64,000 nt of DNA from UBA9926 sp038131595 (lineage in GTDB: Bacteria > Pseudomonadota > Gammaproteobacteria > Pseudomonadales > Azotimanducaceae): positions 930,001-994,000 of the forward strand of contig JAYPPR010000008.1 in NCBI GenBank assembly GCA_038131595.1, given 5' to 3'. The notes beneath the pieces are model-generated. The model searched no databases. It was not told the origin of the DNA and saw nothing but the letters and a program-made list of their open reading frames with translations. The translations under genes were made by a program, and so were the position numbers. Within the stretch, counting starts at the first letter, position 1; each line of letters opens with the position of its first letter. Of the stretch, positions 17,313 through 26,313 are shown one piece after another.

Positions 17313-18374
17313 TCAATTGAACTGCCCCCTTGGGACAAATGGCAAAGGCACCACCTCCACTGCTTGGCGCTTTCCTCTGATTTCGACCTCAAGTGTTTTC
17401 GATGACGACCTGACCCGCGCGAGCCCGATACCACAGGCCAATGTCGGCGAGAAAGCGCCGCTCGTCACCACACCAATCGCCTCATCTCCAGAAAAAAGGG
17501 GGTACCCGGCGCGAAGCACCCCTTTGCCGACAAGTTGAACGCCGATCTGGCGCTCACCACTCGTTGGATGGGTGGCCATGGCGTCTTGACCAATAAAATC
17601 ACGATCTTTCGTTACCACCGTCCATGACAGATTCGCTGCAGCAGGACAAACCGTTTCGTCTAAATCCTGACCGTACAAATTCATTCCCGCCTCAAGCCGC
17701 AGCGTATCGCGGGCGCCAAGGCCGATGGGGGAAGCCCCTGCTTGGCGGAGCGACTGCCACAGCGCCACGCCTTCACTCGCGTCAACGATGCATTCAAACC
17801 CGCTCTCACCGGTGTAGCCCGTTCTGGCAAAGAGCGCGCCTTCGCGCTCGAAGAAACAAAAAGGCTTCAGGGCACCTAACGCAGCCACATCCCTATCGGA
17901 GAGCACAGCGCTCAACACCTTTCTGCTTTCCGGCCCTTGCACGGCGATAATGGCGTAATCGCTCGGTGTCTCGACCGAGACGTCAAACGCTTCAGCATGC
18001 TGACGCATCCACGCCACGTCTTTCTCTTTTGTTGCGCAATTGACGACGAGTCGATAATCCTTTTCCCGTCGATACACGATCAGATCATCAATGATGCCGC
18101 CTTCGGCATTCAACATCGCCGTGTAAAGCGCGCGACCCTCGTCTAACCGATCGATATCGTTGGCGAGTAACCGCTTAAGGTAAACCGCTTGGTCTGGGCC
18201 AGAAACATCAACAAGGGTCATATGCGAGACATCAAACAACCCAGCGTGATTTCGGACTTGGTGATGCTCTTCTACTTGGGAGCCATAATGAATGGGCATT
18301 TCCCAGCCAGAGAAGTCCACCAACTTGGCGCCATCTTGGCGGTGACATTCAATCAATGGTGTTTGCTGCAGCAT
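17313..18374 (-). CDS. gcvT: Glycine cleavage system aminomethyltransferase (T protein)
   Basis: Transfers the one-carbon unit from the lipoyl aminomethyl group to tetrahydrofolate, releasing ammonia. The 353-residue product shows the N-terminal H-x-x-x-G-A-K-L-V-D-F-S-G-W-E-M-P block, F-D-V-S-H-M near residue 48, and the catalytic-region motif G-G-I-I-D-D-L with the conserved Asp. The C-terminal OB-like domain is complete. It is the first gene of the gcvT-gcvH-gcvPA-gcvPB set. A two-copy 11-bp repeat lies immediately upstream of the start. Confidence 0.97.
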   Translation of the reverse strand: MLQQTPLIECHRQDGAKLVDFSGWEMPIHYGSQVEEHHQVRNHAGLFDVSHMTLVDVSGPDQAVYLKRLLANDIDRLDEGRALYTAMLNAEGGIIDDLIVYRREKDYRLVVNCATKEKDVAWMRQHAEAFDVSVETPSDYAIIAVQGPESRKVLSAVLSDRDVAALGALKPFCFFEREGALFARTGYTGESGFECIVDASEGVALWQSLRQAGASPIGLGARDTLRLEAGMNLYGQDLDETVCPAAANLSWTVVTKDRDFIGQDAMATHPTSGERQIGVQLVGKGVLRAGYPLFSGDEAIGVVTSGAFSPTLACGIGLARVRSSSKTLEVEIRGKRQAVEVVPLPFVPRGQFN

Positions 18375-18378
18375 GATT

Positions 18379-18400
18379 GTCTCTGCATGGTCTCTGCTTG
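18379..18400 (-). repeat. 11-bp tandem repeat in the gcvT leader
   Basis: Plus-strand GTCTCTGCATG at 18379-18389 is followed by GTCTCTGCTTG at 18390-18400. On the sense strand it is purine-rich (GCAGAGAC). It begins five bases before the gcvT ATG. Confidence 0.8.
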
Positions 18401-18434
18401 CCCTAACCCACCATTCTACGGAAGTTTGCGCTGT

Positions 18435-18453
18435 AAAAGACTAAATCTTAGTC
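18435..18453 (-). terminator. Possible terminator after ubiH
   Basis: A perfect inverted repeat GACTAA-GAT-TTAGTC on the minus strand (18453-18439) is followed directly by TTTT. It lies 63 bases downstream of the ubiH stop. The stem is short and A/T-rich, so it could instead be an operator-like site upstream of gcvT. Confidence 0.35.
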
Positions 18454-18515
18454 ACTTTGAACAACAAAAACCCTCAACTTTCCGAGATCAAGCAGAGATC
18501 CGACTGAGCCGATAA

Positions 18516-19700
18516 CTAAAGCTTGCCTGAGGCTGCATCCGTCAGCCAACCCTTTAGCCGGGACTCTTGGTCAAGCACCCGCATGCCAACGCTCCGAGCG
18601 GCACGCAACCAACTCGGCATTCCATCAGCAAACAGCTGGGTTAAGCCATCGGTAGCCAATGTCATCGACAAATTACGGCGCCGCCGCGCTTGCTCGAACG
18701 CTCTCAGCGGTTTCTCAAGTAGCTCGCCCGGCTCCAGCATCGATTGGGAGATGGCCATGCCGAGCGCCGATGCATCTGCAAACCCCAGATTCGCTCCCTG
18801 GCCGGCCAACGGATGGATCGAGTGCGCGGCATCACCAATCAATACAGCTCGACCTTTGACGTACTGAAGCGCGTGCTGAAGCTTGAGCGGGAATGTTGCT
18901 CGCGCTGAGACCAGTGCGAGCGTCCCCAGCTCACGGTCAGTTTCCCTGGCTAGTAACGCAATCAATTGCTCGGGAGGGCATGATGTCATCGCCTCACCAT
19001 CACTGCTGGACCAAACCATCACTACGCCGTTCGGGTCATCGAGTGGGAGTAATGCTAATGGGCCGGTTGCGGTAAACCATTGCCTTGCCACCTTATCGTG
19101 GGAAACCTCGCTGCGAAGGACCGCGACAACCGCTTGCTGCTCATAGTGCCGATTGACCGTCGGAATCCCTAATATCGATCGGACCCGGGATTCTGCGCCG
19201 TCAGCGCCAACGAGTAATGCTGACTCGAGTTGCTCTCCTGAATCTACATCTAGCCAAGCAGCATCTTCTGTAACCTTTGAATCTCGAATCTGTACCGACC
19301 AACGAATAGGGATTCCGCGCTCAACCACCCGCGCCATCAGCAGCGCTTCAAGACGATGGTTTTCAATGATCAAACCGTTTGCGTCAAATGACAGATGGCC
19401 CGACCATTCACGGTCCCAAACCTCCATCCCAGTAAAGTCCGACCCTTGCTGATGCAGCTGCTCCTCGCTGATGCCAACCTCCATCAACCCATCGATGGTC
19501 GCAGGGTTAATGGCAAGGACCCGGGGCGAGGCCGTGGCTAGCGACCGTGGTGCAATTAGTGAATCCTTGCTCGGTGAAGGGTTTGCACGCTGCTCAAGAA
19601 TAATCCCTCGCCAACCCAAGCGTTCAAGCTCGAGCGCCGTATAGAGCCCAATTAGCCCGGCGCCGATAATTACGTAATCGAAGGAATGGGTGTGGGTCAT
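18516..19700 (-). CDS. ubiH: FAD-dependent ubiquinone-ring hydroxylase (UbiH/UbiF/VisC family)
   Basis: A 394-residue flavoprotein monooxygenase of ubiquinone biosynthesis, probably the C4 hydroxylase UbiH. It has the N-terminal dinucleotide fold G-A-G-L-I-G at 13-18, the D-G motif G-A-D-G-A-E-S-R-V-R in the middle, and the second FAD motif G-D-A-A-H-S-I-H-P-L-A-G-Q-G-A-N-L-G. It follows ygfB by 4 bases, as in the ygfB-pepP-ubiH cluster of other gammaproteobacteria, but pepP and a second ubi hydroxylase gene are missing. Distinguishing UbiH from UbiI or UbiF by eye is not secure. Confidence 0.88.
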   Translation of the reverse strand: MTHTHSFDYVIIGAGLIGLYTALELERLGWRGIILEQRANPSPSKDSLIAPRSLATASPRVLAINPATIDGLMEVGISEEQLHQQGSDFTGMEVWDREWSGHLSFDANGLIIENHRLEALLMARVVERGIPIRWSVQIRDSKVTEDAAWLDVDSGEQLESALLVGADGAESRVRSILGIPTVNRHYEQQAVVAVLRSEVSHDKVARQWFTATGPLALLPLDDPNGVVMVWSSSDGEAMTSCPPEQLIALLARETDRELGTLALVSARATFPLKLQHALQYVKGRAVLIGDAAHSIHPLAGQGANLGFADASALGMAISQSMLEPGELLEKPLRAFEQARRRRNLSMTLATDGLTQLFADGMPSWLRAARSVGMRVLDQESRLKGWLTDAASGKL

Positions 19701-19704
19701 AGGA

Positions 19705-20262
19705 TCAGTGCTTGATCACCGAGGACTGCTTCAGCTCAAAGAGCTCGGCCGCAATATTGAGTGCTGCGATACGAACAAACTCCAGCACCTCAACAAAATC
19801 TCGCTCGTTCTCTTCACCGTCTGCGATTTCGCTTCCTGTTCGCGCGATCATCAGCAGATCATCAACGAGCTCTCCCACTTCCGTTTGCTTCAACTGCTCA
19901 ATGAGTCCTTTCGTTTCACCAAGTCCCGACAGGAATCCTGCGCACCAACAGGTCAGCTCGAATAACTGCTCATTTAGCGGCGCATCCTCAGCTGGCAATA
20001 CAATCGCGAGATCATATTCGGCGTAGGGCGCCACTTGATCACGCGTTGCCTCGGCGAGTGTCTTAACCCGCTGACGCAGCTCAGCCGATGGTGATTCAAT
20101 ATCAAGCCACGCATTGATGGCCAATTGCGCACCGAACTCATCGTACCCGCTCTTGGCCGCATGGGCCGTTAACACGCCGTGCAGCTCACTCGCGCCCATT
20201 GCCGCGCCCGCTTGCTTTAAAGCGGACTGGAGATCATTAAACATGTCACTGGGTAGAGTCAT
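19705..20262 (-). CDS. ygfB: UPF0149 family protein YgfB
   Basis: A 185-residue YgfB/YecA-family protein, recognised by the S-E-L-H-G-V-L-T-A motif near residue 25, the W-C-A-G-F-L-S-G-L block near 110 and the C-terminal F-V-E-V-L-E-F-V-R-I-A segment. In Pseudomonas, YgfB is known to dampen the AlpA-dependent stress programme; whether it does so here is unknown. It is immediately upstream of ubiH and divergent from the zapA pair, the usual gammaproteobacterial context. Confidence 0.92.
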   Translation of the reverse strand: MTLPSDMFNDLQSALKQAGAAMGASELHGVLTAHAAKSGYDEFGAQLAINAWLDIESPSAELRQRVKTLAEATRDQVAPYAEYDLAIVLPAEDAPLNEQLFELTCWCAGFLSGLGETKGLIEQLKQTEVGELVDDLLMIARTGSEIADGEENERDFVEVLEFVRIAALNIAAELFELKQSSVIKH

Positions 20263-20388
20263 ACGATCAAGTCAATTCGTAGGTTATTGCTTGAGAGCTT
20301 ACCACTTGCGTCAGTGGGTTGTTTTGGCACCCACATTGACCTCAGTCATGGCTGGGTCATAATACCGATTCACTACCCGGGCAGCAGT

Positions 20389-20589
20389 ATGGACGATCAA
20401 CCCACTTTGAACGCAAAACTTGCTGAACTCGAAACGCTCTGCGCGCAACTTATCCAGCAACATCAAGCATTAGAACTTGAACAACAACGTTGGCGACAAG
20501 AACGGAAACAGTTGCTCGACAAGAATCTCGTGGTCAAAGGAAAGCTCGAGGCAATGATCAACCGTCTTCGATCGCTGGAGCAAGCCTGA
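20389..20589 (+). CDS. Small coiled-coil protein, TIGR02449 type
   Basis: A 66-residue protein predicted to be almost entirely coiled coil (heptad-like L/A/I spacing with many Q, E, K). Its position directly upstream of zapA (one base between genes) and its size fit the TIGR02449 family, often placed with cell-division protein ZapA. The ATG at 20389 is chosen; the frame is open to 20287 but the upstream part has no family resemblance. Function is unknown; a division-associated role is inferred from context. Confidence 0.8.
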   Translation: MDDQPTLNAKLAELETLCAQLIQQHQALELEQQRWRQERKQLLDKNLVVKGKLEAMINRLRSLEQA

Positions 20590-20590
20590 T

Positions 20591-20905
20591 ATGGCTGAGC
20601 AGGAAACCATTTCAGTCTCTATCTTCGATAAGTCGTTTAAGGTCAGCTGCCCCCCCGATGAGGTTCAAGCATTGCGTGACTCTGCTCACTATCTCGATAA
20701 AAAAATGCGAGAGGTGAAAAGCGCTCGGACGGTGATGGGTCTCGATCGGATTGCGGTCATGGCTGCGCTCAATATTGCCAATGAACTATTGACCGCAAAT
20801 AAGCAGCGGGACGCTTACGAAAGCGAAAAAGGATCCGCTGCCCTCACCCTATCCGACGCAGAAGACCGAATCTCCGCTTTGGTTGAAACGCTCAAACAGC
20901 GCTAG
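20591..20905 (+). CDS. zapA: Cell division protein ZapA
   Basis: FtsZ-ring associated protein that crosslinks FtsZ protofilaments. The 104-residue product has the ZapA N-terminal V-S-I-F-D-K-x-F-K-V-S-C-P-P-D-E region and the dimer helix with D-R-I-A-V-M-A-A-L-N-I-A-N-E-L. It is followed by the 6S RNA gene and fau, the conserved zapA-ssrS-fau order. Confidence 0.95.
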   Translation: MAEQETISVSIFDKSFKVSCPPDEVQALRDSAHYLDKKMREVKSARTVMGLDRIAVMAALNIANELLTANKQRDAYESEKGSAALTLSDAEDRISALVETLKQR

Positions 20906-21129
20906 CGCCAATTAGGACTGCTATACCGCTTGCTGCACAGCCTCTTTCCTCGTGGGTAGTCACTGGGGGTGCCTCGCACGCTTGCAAGCCGCCCAGAGAA
21001 AGTGAGATCAAAAAAGGCCGCCTTAAAAAACACACGGCGTAACCGCACAAACTGAGCGCCGTCCATAGACTAGTCTCCGAGTGATCTACCAAGACAGTCA
21101 GTGAAGGCCCGCGGTAGCATTAAAGACCC

Positions 21130-21138
21130 TGCTATAAT
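21130..21138 (+). promoter_or_regulatory. Extended -10 promoter for 6S RNA (TGCTATAAT)
   Basis: A consensus -10 TATAAT at 21133-21138 is preceded by TG at the right spacing for an extended -10 element. It lies 6-8 bases before the predicted 5' end of 6S RNA. No good -35 box is present, which is tolerated with an extended -10. Confidence 0.65.
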
Positions 21139-21143
21139 CCGCT

Positions 21144-21323
21144 GATCCCCTGGGTTGTTAGCCAGTTGAAATGCTCTCGACCCTTTATGTAACCACCAGG
21201 GGGTCTTTTTTCGACACTGTTGCGCGTGCCTGCTACGGCGGGATGCCTGATGTTCGTTAGGGACCACCGCCTTGAGCCAAAGGGTTCAAGGACTTTTCCG
21301 ACAGCGGCAACTCGGGGGACTAC
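21144..21323 (+). ncRNA. ssrS: 6S RNA (ssrS)
   Basis: 6S RNA binds the sigma-70 holoenzyme and mimics an open promoter in stationary phase. Location between zapA and fau is the conserved one. Sequence support: the 5' segment T-CCCC-TGGGTTG can pair with GGCAACTCGGGGGA near 21306-21319 to close the long hairpin. In addition, the stretch GCCTTGAGCCAAAGGGTTCA near 21270-21290 closely resembles the 3' conserved region of E. coli 6S RNA. About 180 nt, the expected size. The exact ends are inferred from the promoter and from base pairing. Confidence 0.85.
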
Positions 21324-21502
21324 TCACTTCCAGCAACGGTCGCTTATCGAGCGCCTAATGACGAGGCCGCCCACAATCCGTCGCAAGCCCTACGTTTTGC
21401 TTGCTCATGCGATAGCTGCCAAAGCTGATCGCAAACCTTTGAGCTCGAGAGCAACATGACCGTATTCAGCGCCTTCATCGAAACCAAGTACAGCCATCTG
21501 TG

Positions 21503-22150
21503 ATGACGGACGCTAGCCAACGTAACGTCATGCGCCGAAAAATGCGCGCTTACCGCCAGGCGCTTACGCCTGCGGAGCAAAACCATGCATCAATCACGTT
21601 GTGTCAGATCGCCCTATCGAGCGCTCACTTCACTAACGCATCAACAATTGCCTTTTATTGGCCCATCGACGGCGAAATTAACCCTATTCCGCTCATGCGC
21701 GCGGCGCTGAAATCTGGCAAGTGCTGTACCCTACCCGTGGTGCCGGAAGAGGAAGAAGGTTTACTCACGTTCCAGCGCGTCACAGGATCGACACGTTTTG
21801 TGAGAGACAAGTTTGGCGTTTGGACACCACGGCCCACAGCCGCTGGGCTCGTTACCCCAACCGACCATGATCTTATCCTGACCCCTCTTGTCGGCTATAC
21901 CCGAAAAGGCGATCGCCTAGGGTTTGGCGGTGGATTTTACGACCGACTGTTTGATGATATGGGTCACACCGCCAATCTTCCGCTGCCCAATCTTCCGCTG
22001 AAAGTGGGCTGCGCGCATCAAGGTCAAGAAATCACGTCCGATTGGTCGCCTGCCCCTTGGGATCGGCCGCTCGATGTTGTGTTAACCGACCAAGCATTGA
22101 TCACCGTGTCTTCGCAAGCATCCTTTGAGGAATCCAGTCATGACCGTTAG
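21503..22150 (+). CDS. fau: 5-formyltetrahydrofolate cyclo-ligase
   Basis: ATP-dependent conversion of 5-formyl-THF to 5,10-methenyl-THF. The 215-residue product has the N-terminal basic region K-M-R-A-Y-R, the Y-x-P-I-D-G-E-I segment near 55 and the signature G-x-R-L-G-F-G-G-G-F-Y-D-R. A GTG at 21500 is directly before the chosen ATG. It ends inside the start of def, an 11-base overlap. It sits downstream of 6S RNA as in other gammaproteobacteria. 5-Formyl-THF inhibits glycine/serine one-carbon enzymes, so proximity to the gcv operon is worth noting. Confidence 0.93.
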   Translation: MTDASQRNVMRRKMRAYRQALTPAEQNHASITLCQIALSSAHFTNASTIAFYWPIDGEINPIPLMRAALKSGKCCTLPVVPEEEEGLLTFQRVTGSTRFVRDKFGVWTPRPTAAGLVTPTDHDLILTPLVGYTRKGDRLGFGGGFYDRLFDDMGHTANLPLPNLPLKVGCAHQGQEITSDWSPAPWDRPLDVVLTDQALITVSSQASFEESSHDR

Positions 22151-22718
22151 AGAGATCATCCGAATGGGGCATCCCGCCCTGAGGGAAGTAGCGGAGCCCT
22201 ACCCGATTGAGTCCATCGGCTCACCCGCCTTCGACCAACTCGTTGAGGATCTGATTGACACGCTCGCTGCGTCTGGTGGGATTGGGCTCGCAGCGCCCCA
22301 AATTAATGAGCGGGTACAGGTCGCCCTCGTTCATATTCCCGGTGGGCCTCACCGCTACGGTGACCTTGAGACGGTTCCGCTGACCGTCTACGTCAACCCA
22401 GTTATCCGGGTGCTCGACGATTCACGCCAAGGGTATTGGGAGGGATGTTTGTCGGTTCCAGGGCTCCGCGGATTCGTGGTCCGCCCGCAGCGCATTGCCA
22501 TTGATTACTACGATAGGGAAGGCAAGCCCCAGCACACGGAGGTGACTGGTTTTACGGCCACCGTTTTCCAGCACGAATTCGATCACCTTCAAGCAAAGCT
22601 CTATGTCGACCACATCGAGGATTCAAGACTTCTAGTCTTCGAAGATCAATTCCTCGCGCACGATGTGGATGAGCGCACAAGATCCTTACAAGAAGAGGTC
22701 ACGCGCAGGATTCTCTGA
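22140..22718 (+). CDS. def: Peptide deformylase
   Basis: Removes the formyl group from the initiator methionine of nascent proteins. The 192-residue product has all three catalytic motifs: G-I-G-L-A-A-P-Q at 47-54, E-G-C-L-S at 101-105 with metal ligand Cys103, and Q-H-E-F-D-H-L at 144-150 with ligands His145 and His149. The ATG at 22140 gives the usual M-T-V-R-E-I-I start. It overlaps fau upstream and the convergent ilvA by 33 bases downstream. It is not next to fmt in this window, so it may be one of two def copies. Confidence 0.95.
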   Translation: MTVREIIRMGHPALREVAEPYPIESIGSPAFDQLVEDLIDTLAASGGIGLAAPQINERVQVALVHIPGGPHRYGDLETVPLTVYVNPVIRVLDDSRQGYWEGCLSVPGLRGFVVRPQRIAIDYYDREGKPQHTEVTGFTATVFQHEFDHLQAKLYVDHIEDSRLLVFEDQFLAHDVDERTRSLQEEVTRRIL

Positions 22719-24200
22719 CTCCTCCCAAAAGCGATAGCCGATCGATTGCAGGCGCCGAGCTAATGCTTTCGATTGATGCTCTGCCCCTTGAAGCCCGATC
22801 AACACTCGGCCGAAGGCGGCGCCATGGTTTCTATAATGGAACATGGTGATGTTGTGCTCACCGCCCAACCCCTCGAGAAAATTCAACAGCGCACCCGGCC
22901 GTTCAGGGAATTCGACCCGGTATAAGCTTTCGGACGCTAGCGTAGGGCTACGACCGCCGACCATATGACGGACATGGAGCACCGCTAGTTCGTTGTCGCT
23001 AAGCTCCGTCACGGGGTATCGTTTGGTTAACCGTTTAAGCAGCGGGCGACGCTCTTCCTGCGACCCTCCAGTCTCGATACCGACCAGGACCTGCGCATCT
23101 CCCCCACCGGAATAGCGGTAGTTGAACTCGGTAATGTTTTGCCGACCCAAGGTTTTGCAAAACGCCAGAAAACTCCCGGGTTTCTCTGGAATCGTGACGC
23201 CAAGTAACAGTTCCGTTTTTGCGCCAAATGCCGTTCGCTCGGATATATGCCTTAACCGGTCAAAGTTGATGTTGGCGCCACTCACGACAGCAATGTCCTG
23301 ACCTTCTGTGCCATCGGGCTTTTGCCCTACCCATTTCTTTAGGCCAGCAACAGCGAGTGCGCCTGCTGGCTCAGAGATAACCCGCGTGTCCTCAAAAATA
23401 TCCCTGATCGCTGCGCATATCTCGTCGATGGAGACGGTTATCATCTCGTCCACCAGCCGTCTTGCGATATTGAAGGGTTTGGCGCCGACCTGCCTTACCG
23501 CTGTGCCATCCGCGAATTGGTCAAGCGTCTGCGCAGGCAATTTAATCCGGCGACCGGCGCTAAGTGCCTCGGTCATACCGGCCGAACCCTCTGCTTCAAC
23601 GCCGATAATCTTGATCTCTGGACGAAGCGCTTTGACGTAACTCGCGACGCCCGCGATGAGACCGCCGCCGCCTACCGGAACGAATATCGATCCGACCGGG
23701 CCACGCACTTGGCGCAGTATTTCCATACCGATCGTACCCTGTCCGGCAATGACGTCCTCGTGATCAAAGGGCGGGATCAAGGTCAATCCTCGTTCTCGAG
23801 CCAGCTGGGCCGCATGAGCCGCGGCCGCATCATAATTCTCACCAACAAGTTTGACCTTGGCGCCTCTCGCCTTGACCGCATCGCGCTTGATCGCGGGCGT
23901 GTTGACACCCATGACGATAGTGACGGGAATGTTCAGCGTCTGTCCAGCAAGCGCCACGCCTTGGGCGTGATTGCCGGCTGATGCCGTAATCACCCCGCGC
24001 ACCCGAGCTGCTTGGGGTAACTGGCGCATCAGGTTGTAAGCCCCTCGCACCTTAAAGCTAAAGATTTCTTGCAAGTCCTCGCGCTTTAAAAGCACCCCTC
24101 GACCCACTTTTGCTGACAGTCTCGGCGCTTTCGTTAGCGGCGTTTCCTGCACCAAATCATAAATGTCAGCTTCTAAAATCTTTCTTATGGTCTTGTCCAC
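22686..24200 (-). CDS. ilvA: Threonine ammonia-lyase, biosynthetic
   Basis: Converts threonine to 2-oxobutanoate, the first step of isoleucine synthesis. The 504-residue length with an N-terminal PLP domain (Lys50 in F-S-F-K-V-R-G-A-Y-N, glycine loop G-G-G-G-L near 190) and two C-terminal ACT-like regulatory domains (about 325-500) fits the isoleucine-inhibited biosynthetic form. Its 3' end overlaps the convergent def gene by 33 bases. It is divergent from rpiA, a common gammaproteobacterial pairing. Confidence 0.97.
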   Translation of the reverse strand: MDKTIRKILEADIYDLVQETPLTKAPRLSAKVGRGVLLKREDLQEIFSFKVRGAYNLMRQLPQAARVRGVITASAGNHAQGVALAGQTLNIPVTIVMGVNTPAIKRDAVKARGAKVKLVGENYDAAAAHAAQLARERGLTLIPPFDHEDVIAGQGTIGMEILRQVRGPVGSIFVPVGGGGLIAGVASYVKALRPEIKIIGVEAEGSAGMTEALSAGRRIKLPAQTLDQFADGTAVRQVGAKPFNIARRLVDEMITVSIDEICAAIRDIFEDTRVISEPAGALAVAGLKKWVGQKPDGTEGQDIAVVSGANINFDRLRHISERTAFGAKTELLLGVTIPEKPGSFLAFCKTLGRQNITEFNYRYSGGGDAQVLVGIETGGSQEERRPLLKRLTKRYPVTELSDNELAVLHVRHMVGGRSPTLASESLYRVEFPERPGALLNFLEGLGGEHNITMFHYRNHGAAFGRVLIGLQGAEHQSKALARRLQSIGYRFWEESENPARDLFL

Positions 24201-24245
24201 GGAGGCATCCTTGTCTAACGTGATGAGTGTACCTCGATCCGCTAA

Positions 24246-24935
24246 ATGGCCCGAATAAACATGACGACCGAATCCGTCAAAGAGAAAATTGGTATCGCTG
24301 CGGCCGACTATATTGACCGCTTTTTAACGCCCGAAACCATCATTGGCGTGGGCACAGGCTCGACCGCCAATTGCTTCATCGACGCGTTGGCCCCAAACCG
24401 CCACCGGTTTGAAGCTGCTGTCGCGAGCTCTGAAGCCACGGCCGAGCGTTTGCGCTCGCACGGTATACCCGTTGCGTCCTTAAATGATGCTGGGTTGCTT
24501 TCCATCTATGTCGATGGTGCTGACGAGATCGATGCCAGCTTCAATATGATTAAAGGGGGCGGGGCAGCATTGACGCGGGAGAAAATCGTCGCGGCTGCGT
24601 CAACCACCTTTGTCTGTATTGCCGACGCGTCTAAGCAAGTTCAGCGTCTAGGCGCTTTCCCGTTACCGGTTGAAGTGATACCTATGGCGCGATCGCTGGT
24701 TGCGAGGCGGCTCGTCGCAATTGGAGGGTCGCCGGTGTGGCGCGAAGGAGTCATCACCGATAACGGTAACGCCATTCTTGATGTGCACGACCTAACGATC
24801 GACGATCCCGCCCGATTAGAATCGGAGATCAATGATTGGCCAGGAGTTGTCACTTGCGGCCTGTTTGCCATGCGCGGCGCCGATGCGCTGATCGTTGACG
24901 ACGGCGATGACATCAAGATTCTGAATCGGACCTAA
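24246..24935 (+). CDS. rpiA: Ribose-5-phosphate isomerase A
   Basis: Interconverts ribose-5-phosphate and ribulose-5-phosphate. The product (229 residues, or 224 from an ATG at 24261) shows the substrate loop I-G-V-G-T-G-S-T-A near 36, the D-G-A-D-E-I-D block near 90 with catalytic Asp residues, and K-G-G-G-A-A-L-T-R-E-K near 100 with the catalytic Glu and Lys. Its stop interlocks with the convergent oxidoreductase stop in a CTAA tetranucleotide. Neither start has a clear ribosome-binding site. Confidence 0.95.
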   Translation: MARINMTTESVKEKIGIAAADYIDRFLTPETIIGVGTGSTANCFIDALAPNRHRFEAAVASSEATAERLRSHGIPVASLNDAGLLSIYVDGADEIDASFNMIKGGGAALTREKIVAAASTTFVCIADASKQVQRLGAFPLPVEVIPMARSLVARRLVAIGGSPVWREGVITDNGNAILDVHDLTIDDPARLESEINDWPGVVTCGLFAMRGADALIVDDGDDIKILNRT

Positions 24936-26313
24936 AGGTCGAGAATTTTCCCAGGATTCATGACCCCCAGAGGATCCAGCGCCTGCTTCAGCACTTTGAT
25001 CTGATCGATTTCAGCGGAAGAGCGGGTATATTGAAGATAGCGTTTTTTTAATAATCCAACCCCGTGTTCAGCCGACACGCTGCCGCCAAACTGCTGCACA
25101 ACACCCATAATGGCATCACCCAGCGGCTCACACGCTGCCTTAAATGATTCGATCGGCTGATCGATGGGTTTCAAAATATTGAGATGCACATTGCCATCGC
25201 CGATGTGCCCAAACCAAATGACCTCAGCGTCGCTCGCCATGCGGTTGACCAATTCATCGACGGCCCTTAGAAAGGCTGGGGCCTGATGAATATTGACCGA
25301 CAAATCGTGCTTGTAAGGCGTTCTTGGCGTAATAGCCTCGGAGATACCCTCTCGGTAACGCCAGAGCCGCTGATTGTCACGTTCGCTCTGAGCCAGCACG
25401 CCATCGGTCACCAACTCCGCTTGGTAAAGCGACTCGAACATGTCCGTACCAGGATCAACTAACGCGTCCGACTCGTACTCAACCAGCACATAAAAAGGCG
25501 CGTCGGGAAGCGATGATGGTTCACCCGAATGCTGAACAACATGGTCCACTGCCGCCGCCGAAAAAAACTCAAAGGCAGTCAGCGAAAGCGCCTGTCGACA
25601 ACGGGTCAAGACGGACAGCGCGTGCTCCATTTGGGCGACGCCGAGCACCATCACCCGAAGGGACTTTGGCTGGCTCGTAAGACGCATCCATGCTTCAGTG
25701 ACCATGCCAAATATGCCTTCTGATCCGATGAACAGTTGCTGTAAATCCGGACCCGTTGCATTTTTGACGAGTCCAGCATTCAGCGTCATCGCTCGACCTT
25801 GGCCCGTGACCACCGACAGACCGGCCACCCAGGCACGGGTTAATCCATAGCGCAGTACTTTGATGCCACCGGCGTTGGTGGCAATGTTGCCGCCGATTTG
25901 GCTCGACCCCGAGGAAGCAAAATCCACTGGATAGTAAAGCCCCTGTGACTCGGCAAACTGTTGCAGTGAGGCGGTCACACAGCCTGGCTCAAGGCGAACC
26001 AACTGATCCTCTTCTACGAAATCGATAATGGCTCGCATTCGCTCGAAGCTAACAACCACTTCGCCATCACACGCGGTGGCGCCACCCGACAACCCTGTTC
26101 GGCCACCGGAGGGCACAAGCTTTAGACCCGACTCATTGGCAACACGAACGAGTGCTTCAACCTGCGCTTTTTCTCGGGGAAACACGACCACGCAGAAGGG
26201 TTTGGTGCAAGGAACCTTGACCAATCTTGGCCATAATGCTGAAGATCGGCTGGGCTCGTTAGCAGATCTTCAGCCGGAAACACATCATTCAGGCGTGCCA
26301 GGGAATCTGTCAT
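24932..26313 (-). CDS. FAD-binding oxidoreductase (D-2-hydroxyacid dehydrogenase, GlcD/DLD-like), frameshifted
   Basis: A VAO/PCMH-fold flavoprotein likely to oxidise a D-2-hydroxyacid such as D-lactate or D-2-hydroxyglutarate. The N-terminal 41 residues, from the ATG at 26313, and the remaining ~419 are in different frames. The join is near 26190, where one extra G would restore a continuous 460-residue protein (...P-S-A-V-V-V-F-P-R...). After the join come the FAD motif P-S-G-G-R-T-G-L-S-G-G, a G-S-E-G-I-F-G-M-V-T block and the C-terminal H-I-G-D-G-N-V-H-L-N and S-A-E-H-G-V-G motifs. The 26313 ATG overlaps the fba stop (ATGA), supporting this start. The alternative, a TTG at 26224, would lose conserved N-terminal residues. 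Confidence 0.85.

Noticed and set aside
17126..17434. A 102-codon Lys/Ser-rich minus-strand frame across the gcvT-gcvH spacer
   Set aside because: It begins inside gcvT in another frame and its basic composition simply reflects the A-rich repeat. No plausible start signal.
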